The notes beneath the pieces were generated by a model. It saw nothing but the letters and a program-made list of their open reading frames with translations, made no database searches and had not been told where the DNA came from. Positions 59,633 through 64,000 of a DNA stretch of 64,000 nucleotides are shown here, piece after piece. This DNA is from Pulveribacter suum (GTDB lineage: Bacteria > Pseudomonadota > Gammaproteobacteria > Burkholderiales > Burkholderiaceae_C), in the NCBI RefSeq assembly GCF_003013695.1, contig NZ_CP027792.1:1-64000 (forward strand), read 5' to 3'. Numbering within the stretch: position 1 is the stretch's first letter; the number at the start of each line of letters is the position of its first letter. The position numbers and the translations under genes are program-made.

Positions 59633-60306
59633 GGCGTTGTTACCTCGCTGTGGCTGTCTGATGGCTTGTCTGGAATCGCCCGATCATGCTCCGGCCAGGG
59701 ATGCACGCCGCCGCCTGGGGCCATCAGCGTGGTCACGTACCGGGCCGGCGCCGGGCGCTGGCGCGCAGGCTTGCGCGACAGTACGGTGCCGATGCTGAGA
59801 AAGCAGGCGGCGCGCTCGTACGGGGCCAGCGCGAACAGCGCGCGCAGGGCGGGCGCCGCGAGCGCCCGGCCGCTGGTCAGCGCCGAGCCATAGCCCAGGG
59901 CGGTGGCCATGAGCAGCATGCCGTGCAGCGCGCAGCCGGCGGACAGCCAGCGCTCAGGCGCAGCAATGGGCGCGTCGGCGGCGCCTTCGTCCACCACGGC
60001 CAGCAGCAGCACGGGCGCGCGGCCGGCCTTGTCGCGGGCGCGCGCCTGCTCGTCAGGGCCGGCCTGCGGGTCGCGCTGCAGCAGGGCCTGCACGAAGGCC
60101 TGGCCCAGCGCGGCGCGCGCGTCCTGCGGCACCAGGATGAAGCGCCAGGGCAGCAGGCAGCCGTGGTCCGGCGCGTGGCGCGCGGCCTCCAGGATGGCCT
60201 GCAGCTGCGCGCCCCCGGGGCCGGGGGCGGCCAGGCGCCGGGGCATGACGGTCTGGCGCGCGGCCAGCAGGGCGGCCAGGTGCTGGGGGCAGGAAATGTC
60301 CGGCAC
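59629..60306 (-). CDS. nitroreductase family protein (YdjA-like)
   Basis: About 225 residues of an FMN-dependent nitroreductase of the small YdjA/TA-nitroreductase type: ILEAARHAPDHGCLLPWRFILVP is the FMN phosphate-binding start, and YGSALTSGRAL / FLSIGTVLSRKPARQRP the C-terminal cofactor contacts. The start is most likely GTG 60306; no ATG is nearby and the frame is open upstream. It reduces nitro or quinone compounds using NAD(P)H. It lies 23 bases after the carbonic anhydrase gene and overlaps the next gene by 4 bases. Confidence 0.82.
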   Translation of the reverse strand: MPDISCPQHLAALLAARQTVMPRRLAAPGPGGAQLQAILEAARHAPDHGCLLPWRFILVPQDARAALGQAFVQALLQRDPQAGPDEQARARDKAGRAPVLLLAVVDEGAADAPIAAPERWLSAGCALHGMLLMATALGYGSALTSGRALAAPALRALFALAPYERAACFLSIGTVLSRKPARQRPAPARYVTTLMAPGGGVHPWPEHDRAIPDKPSDSHSEVTTP

Positions 60307-60329
60307 AGCGGGCTTTGTACGGCGGGACT

Positions 60330-61028
60330 TCAGCAGTCCACCAGCACCTGGCCGTCGTGCTCGACGTAGGGCGCGTAGGGGCCGGTGCCGCTGCACTGCG
60401 CGCGCGAGGCGGCGACAAAGCCGCCATGCTCGACATCGAACACGTGCACCTCGCCTTCCTCGATCACGTAGTGCCAGCCATGCAGGCTGATGCGGCCCTG
60501 TTCGACGCGGCTGCGCACCATGGGGTAGTCCATCAGGCGCTCCAGCTGCAGCACCACAGCGCGCTCCTCGGTGCGGCGCAGGGCCTCGTCGCACGGCTGC
60601 ACGGGCAGCACGGCGCCGCGGCCCAAGTCCAGCCAGCGCTGCAGGTTCTGCGCCTCGGGCGGCACCTCGCCGTACATCGCCTTGATGGCGCCGCAGTGGC
60701 TGTGGCCGCAGACGATGATGCGACTGACCTCCAGGCTGAGCACGGCGAACTCGATGGCCGCGGCCGTGCCGTGGTGGCCGTGCGAGCCGTCATAGGGCGG
60801 CACGAAGGCGCCCACGTTGCGCACCATGAACAGCTCGCCCGGCCCGGTGCCGGTGAGCAGGTAGGGCACCAGGCGCGAGTCCGAGCAGCCGATGAACAGC
60901 GTCTTCGGCGCCTGGCCCTGGGCCACCAGGTCCTGGAAGCGCTGCTGGTGCAGCGGAAAGTACTGCGAGTGAAAGCGCTGCAGTCGCTGCAGCAGCTCGT
61001 CGGGCACGGCGCCGGGGGGCTGGTCCAT
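60330..61028 (-). CDS. beta-carbonic anhydrase
   Basis: A 232-residue beta-class enzyme. The zinc ligands Cys48 (FIGCSDSRLVP), His109 and Cys112 (VCGHSHCGAIKAM) and the Asp50-Arg52 dyad are present. It interconverts CO2 and bicarbonate in the cytoplasm. It is encoded 26 bases after the parvulin gene and 23 bases before the nitroreductase gene in the same run as nitrate reductase; bicarbonate supply or internal pH during nitrate respiration is a possible link, not shown. The start is ATG 61028. Confidence 0.95.
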   Translation of the reverse strand: MDQPPGAVPDELLQRLQRFHSQYFPLHQQRFQDLVAQGQAPKTLFIGCSDSRLVPYLLTGTGPGELFMVRNVGAFVPPYDGSHGHHGTAAAIEFAVLSLEVSRIIVCGHSHCGAIKAMYGEVPPEAQNLQRWLDLGRGAVLPVQPCDEALRRTEERAVVLQLERLMDYPMVRSRVEQGRISLHGWHYVIEEGEVHVFDVEHGGFVAASRAQCSGTGPYAPYVEHDGQVLVDC

Positions 61029-61054
61029 GGCGGCTGGGGATCAGGGACGCCGGA

Positions 61055-61843
61055 CTATTGCACCAGCGGCGAGCTGGCTTCGTCCAGCTCCACGCCCTGC
61101 ACGTCGGCCTCGGCGGCCAGCAGCTGCAGGCACTGGCGCAGCGCCGTGATCCACGACTGCTGGCGCAGCGCCAGCTGCACGGCGCCGCGCACCGATTCGT
61201 AAGGCTCCTCGACGCCGGGGTCGCGCTGCAGCACTTCGACCACATGCAGGCCAAAGCGGCTGTGCACCAGGCGCGGCAGCACGCCGACTTCGGCCCGCCC
61301 GAAGATCTCCTGCGCCATCTCGGGGGCGAATTCCTCGGCCGTCAGCCAGCCCAGCTCGCCGCCCTGCGCCCCGGTGGGGCAGTTGGACAGCTCGCGCGCG
61401 GCGCGGGCGAAGGCATCTTCGGCGCTGCTGCCGTCATGGCAGCGCACGTCCAGCAGACAGGCCTCGGCACGCGAGCGCAGCGCGCCTACGTCCACGCCCG
61501 GCGTCACGCCGAACAGGATGTGGCGCACGTGCACACGCTCGCCGCGCCGGTAGCGTGCGGCGTGCGCGGCGTGGTGGCGCCGGCAGGCCTCTTCGGTGGG
61601 CTCGGGCACGTTCAGGTGCTGCTCCAGCCAGCGCTCGATGGCTTCGCTGGCGGCTTCGCTGAAGGCGCCGGCCTGCGGCGCCGGGTCGTCCTGGGCCAGC
61701 AGGCCGTCCTTCTGGGCGGCCTGGCGCAGCAGCTCGGTGCAGGCGCGCTGGCGCAGCTCCTCGGGCGTGATCTGCTCGTTCGGTTCGGCGAGCGTCACGC
61801 CGTTGATGCTGGCTTGGATGGAAGGCAGGGTGGTCGCGTTCAT
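61055..61843 (-). CDS. parvulin-type peptidylprolyl isomerase linked to nitrate reductase
   Basis: A 262-residue protein. An N-terminal helical region (residues 1-100) is followed by a PpiC rotamase domain: VRHILFGVTPGVDVGALRSRAEACL, LSNCPTGAQGGELGWLTAEEFAPEMAQEIFG, VHSRFGLHVVEVLQRDPG. No signal peptide is seen, so it acts in the cytoplasm, as NifM does for nitrogenase. It starts 24 bases after narI, so it may help fold or mature the NarGHI complex or NarJ. The start is ATG 61843. Confidence 0.9.
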   Translation of the reverse strand: MNATTLPSIQASINGVTLAEPNEQITPEELRQRACTELLRQAAQKDGLLAQDDPAPQAGAFSEAASEAIERWLEQHLNVPEPTEEACRRHHAAHAARYRRGERVHVRHILFGVTPGVDVGALRSRAEACLLDVRCHDGSSAEDAFARAARELSNCPTGAQGGELGWLTAEEFAPEMAQEIFGRAEVGVLPRLVHSRFGLHVVEVLQRDPGVEEPYESVRGAVQLALRQQSWITALRQCLQLLAAEADVQGVELDEASSPLVQ

Positions 61844-61867
61844 GGCCGGATCGTAGGCAAGGGGGGA

Positions 61868-62647
61868 TTACCGTACAGCGCGGGGGTTGTCGATGGCGTC
61901 GGCCACCGCGGGCGAGGGCACGGCGCTGGGCTGGCCGGGCAGGTTCTGGCCTGCCGGCACGTTCAGGCGCCGTGCGCGCACCACCTGGTAGGGGCGCAGC
62001 AGGTAGAACACCGAGGCAAAGCCGCTCCACACGTGTACCAGCCGGCTGAAGGGAAACAGCAGGAAGATGGTCACGCCCAGCACGATGTGCACCAGGAACG
62101 ACCAGTGCAGCCCGGCCAGCGCTGCGGCGTCCACCGGGCGCAGCGTGACGATGCGCTGGGCCCAGTCGGCCAGGATCAGCATGGCGCTGCCGTCGGTGTG
62201 CTGCAGCGATTGCGGCAGCGTGAGCAGGCCCAGCGACAGCTGCACCCACAGCACCACCAGCACGGCAATGTCGGTGGGGTGGCTGGTGTAGCGGATGCGC
62301 GGGTCGGTGAGGCGGCGCACCAGCAGCATGGTCAGGCCCACGAAGCAGATGGCGCCGGCGATGCCGCCGGCGGTGACGGCCAGCATCTGCTTGGTCTGCG
62401 CGCTCATGAAGACGCCGTACACGCTGTGCGGCGTGAACAGGCCCACCATGTGCCCGAAGAACAGGAACAAAATGCCGAAGTGAAACAGGTTGCTGCCCCA
62501 GCGCAGCAGGCCGCTGCGCAGCATCTGCGAGGAATCGCTCTTCCAGCTGTACTGGTTCTGGTCGAAACGGATCAGGCTGCCCACCACGAACACCACGAAG
62601 CACACGTAGGGATAGACCTGGAAGAGGAAGCGGTACATCGAGTCCAT
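61868..62647 (-). CDS. narI: respiratory nitrate reductase gamma subunit NarI
   Basis: A 259-residue membrane subunit with five helices. It begins MDSMYRFLFQVYPYVCFVVFVVGSLIRFDQNQYSWKSDSSQ, the NarI start, with heme ligand candidates His in NLFHFGILFLFFGHMVG and LHWSFLVHIVLG. It carries two b hemes and feeds quinol electrons to NarH. The start is ATG 62647, 4 bases after the narJ stop, so it is coupled. A Pro/Ala-rich tail follows the last helix. Confidence 0.96.
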   Translation of the reverse strand: MDSMYRFLFQVYPYVCFVVFVVGSLIRFDQNQYSWKSDSSQMLRSGLLRWGSNLFHFGILFLFFGHMVGLFTPHSVYGVFMSAQTKQMLAVTAGGIAGAICFVGLTMLLVRRLTDPRIRYTSHPTDIAVLVVLWVQLSLGLLTLPQSLQHTDGSAMLILADWAQRIVTLRPVDAAALAGLHWSFLVHIVLGVTIFLLFPFSRLVHVWSGFASVFYLLRPYQVVRARRLNVPAGQNLPGQPSAVPSPAVADAIDNPRAVR

Positions 62648-62651
62648 GGTT

Positions 62652-63374
62652 TCAAGCTCCTTGGATACGTGAGGGGTTGTTGCGCACGATGTGCACGGGC
62701 TGGGGCTGGCCCGGGCGGGCCTGGCCGGCGGACGAGCAGCCGTCGAACGCGGCGGGCTCCTCCCAGCTTTCGTCGATGGGGGGCTCGGGCGGCACGTCGA
62801 TGCCGGTCTGCGGCTTGTGCCCGGCCAGCTCCAGCAGTGCGGCCAGCGCGGCGGCGTAGGGGCTGGCGCGCTGGACCAGGGCGGCATGCACGGCGTCCAG
62901 CAGGTGCGCTATCTCGCCCAGGAAGCCCTTGGCCTCGCGCGGGGGCTGGGTGGAGACGAATTCCAGTACCGCCGGCAGGTAGTCGGGCAGCTCGTCCTCG
63001 ACCAGCAGCAGGCCGGCCTTGGCATAGGTCTCGCCCAGGTCGATCATGGCCGGGCCCCGGTCGCGCGAGTCGCCATGCACGTGTTCGAACAAGTACAGCG
63101 AGGTGGAGCGGCCGCGGTCGAACAGCTCCACGTACTCGGTCTCGGCGGTGAGCGCGTCGCTGGCCTGCAGGTGGCGCACCAATGCGGCCAGGCTGGCGCG
63201 GTGGCGTGCGTTCAGCACGCCGTCCGCGGCCACCAGCGACTCCATCTCGTACAGGTGTTCGCGCAGCGCGGCGTCGGGGTAGCCCAGCAGCGCGGCCAGC
63301 ACGCGCAGCGTGACGGCGCCGGGGTGGCGGCCGGCAACCCGCTGCGTCACCGGAATGTTGTGCGGCTCCTGCAT
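62652..63374 (-). CDS. narJ: nitrate reductase molybdenum cofactor assembly chaperone NarJ
   Basis: A 240-residue helical chaperone. TLRVLAALLGYPDAALREHLYEM, TEYVELFDRGRSTSLYLFEHVHGDSRDRGPAMIDLGETYAKAGLLL and LPDYLPAVLEFVS are NarJ marks. It helps insert molybdopterin into NarG and does not stay in the mature complex. It starts 2 bases after narH stops (ATG 63374) and is followed by narI, as in the standard narGHJI order. Confidence 0.95.
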   Translation of the reverse strand: MQEPHNIPVTQRVAGRHPGAVTLRVLAALLGYPDAALREHLYEMESLVAADGVLNARHRASLAALVRHLQASDALTAETEYVELFDRGRSTSLYLFEHVHGDSRDRGPAMIDLGETYAKAGLLLVEDELPDYLPAVLEFVSTQPPREAKGFLGEIAHLLDAVHAALVQRASPYAAALAALLELAGHKPQTGIDVPPEPPIDESWEEPAAFDGCSSAGQARPGQPQPVHIVRNNPSRIQGA

Positions 63375-63376
63375 GT

Positions 63377-64000
63377 TCACACCTCCGCCTTGATGGGGAT
63401 GGTGCGCTTCTTTTCCTGGCCGAACAGACTGACGTTGGACACGCCGTCCGAGCAGCCGTTGCCAAAGGTGAAGCCGCAGCCGCCGCGCACGTTGAAGGCG
63501 TTTTCCGCGTATTCGCGGTGCGTGGTGGGGATCACGAAGCGGTCCTCGTAGTTGGCAATCGCCATGATCTGGTACATGTCCTCGGCCTGTGCCTGGGTCA
63601 TGCCGACCTGGTTCAGCACGTCGGTGTCGATGCGCCGCTCCACATGCTTGGCGCGCTGGTAGGCGCGCATGCCCAGCATGCGCTCCAGCGCCCGCACCAC
63701 CGGGGCGGTGTCGCCCGCCGTGAGCAGGTTGGCCAGGTATTTCACCGGGATGCGCAGCTGGTTCACGTCGGGGATCTGGCCGTTCACGCCCAGGTGCCCG
63801 GCGTTGGCGGCCGAGCTGATGGGCGACAGCGGCGGCACGTACCAGACCATGGGCAGCGTGCGGTACTCGGGGTGCAGCGGCAGGGCCACCTTCCAGTCCA
63901 CGGCCATCTTGTACACGGGGCTCTTGCGCGCGGCCTCCATCCACTTGTCGGGGATGCCGTCGATCTTCGCCTGGGCAATCACGGCCGGATCGTGTGGATC
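63377..64000 (-). CDS. narH: respiratory nitrate reductase beta subunit NarH, C-terminal part
   Basis: The 3' end of narH; the frame continues past the right edge. The visible 208 or so residues match the C-terminal part (WKVALPLHPEYRTLPMVWYVPPLSPI, LRIPVKYLANLLTAGDTAPVVRALERMLGMRAYQRAKHVE, IPTTHREYAENAFNVRGGCGFTFGNGCSDG). NarH carries iron-sulphur clusters linking NarI heme to the NarG molybdenum site. Most of its cluster cysteines lie upstream, outside the window. Confidence 0.97.
   Translation of the reverse strand, partial: DPHDPAVIAQAKIDGIPDKWMEAARKSPVYKMAVDWKVALPLHPEYRTLPMVWYVPPLSPISSAANAGHLGVNGQIPDVNQLRIPVKYLANLLTAGDTAPVVRALERMLGMRAYQRAKHVERRIDTDVLNQVGMTQAQAEDMYQIMAIANYEDRFVIPTTHREYAENAFNVRGGCGFTFGNGCSDGVSNVSLFGQEKKRTIPIKAEV

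Overview
This 64 kb window is GC-rich chromosomal DNA that reads as a member of the Comamonadaceae (Burkholderiales, Betaproteobacteria; Acidovorax / Alicycliphilus / Melaminivora type). The evidence is protein families that recur in this group (DUF1840, DUF3567, DUF3108, DUF2946-like, a Bug-type solute receptor, a kinase/universal-stress-protein fusion, exosortase H) and a short palindromic repeat (core ATAGCTG...CGCTTG...CAAGCG) scattered through it. I see no transposase, prophage, CRISPR array, rRNA or tRNA. Coding density is high; most intergenic stretches are under 200 bases and many hold only a repeat copy.

Layout. 1-8 kb: C-terminal part of an Hsp70-family protein, a lipoprotein serine protease with a long Pro-Ala linker, ruvA, a PhoH-like ATPase with ybeY, a TauE/SafE-type permease, dtd and a cation diffusion facilitator. 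8-13 kb: two cyclic-di-GMP proteins (one with a degenerate GGDEF motif and an intact EAL domain, one a membrane diguanylate cyclase) flank AMP nucleosidase. 13-17.5 kb: GMC oxidoreductase, 3-hydroxyacyl-CoA dehydrogenase, HpaI-type aldolase, and an ohrR-ohr peroxide module with a visible operator. 17.6-25 kb: metallophosphoesterase plus Ser/Thr kinase-USP fusion, a DUF2157 / DUF4401-GDYxxLxY membrane pair, srkA, and an exosortase H pair. 25-34.7 kb: htpG behind a sigma-32-like promoter, amidase, pirin, DUF2946-like protein, pseudouridine synthase, Crp/Fnr regulator, and gspB/gspA.

34.9-44.9 kb is one coherent forward-strand locus: acyl-CoA synthetase, LivG-, LivH- and LivM-type ABC subunits, two paralogous periplasmic receptors, a LivF-type ATPase and a PaaK-like ligase. 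It looks like an import-and-CoA-activation route for an organic (perhaps aromatic or acyl) acid. 44.9-58.6 kb carries DUF1840, cfa, a 53-residue basic protein, tag, a putative metallo-aminopeptidase, an acyl-CoA-binding protein, an M20 hydrolase with a Tat-exported receptor, an orphan molybdoenzyme, a Bug receptor, a FAH-family protein that has lost its metal ligands, and DUF3108 / DUF3567 proteins. 58.6-64 kb is the reverse-strand end of a respiratory nitrate reductase operon (narH partial, narJ, narI) that runs on through a parvulin, a beta-carbonic anhydrase, a nitroreductase, a small unknown protein and a hemerythrin, so the organism probably respires nitrate.

The most unusual theme is the palindromic repeat: about 16 copies, four of them lying in-frame inside three protein genes (two in the Hsp70-family gene, one in srkA, one in the aminopeptidase), others supplying stop codons or terminator hairpins. 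A run of four tandem hairpins between the livH- and livM-type genes, a FAH protein without its metal ligands and a PaaK-like ligase without its nucleotide-binding loop are the other points to examine.
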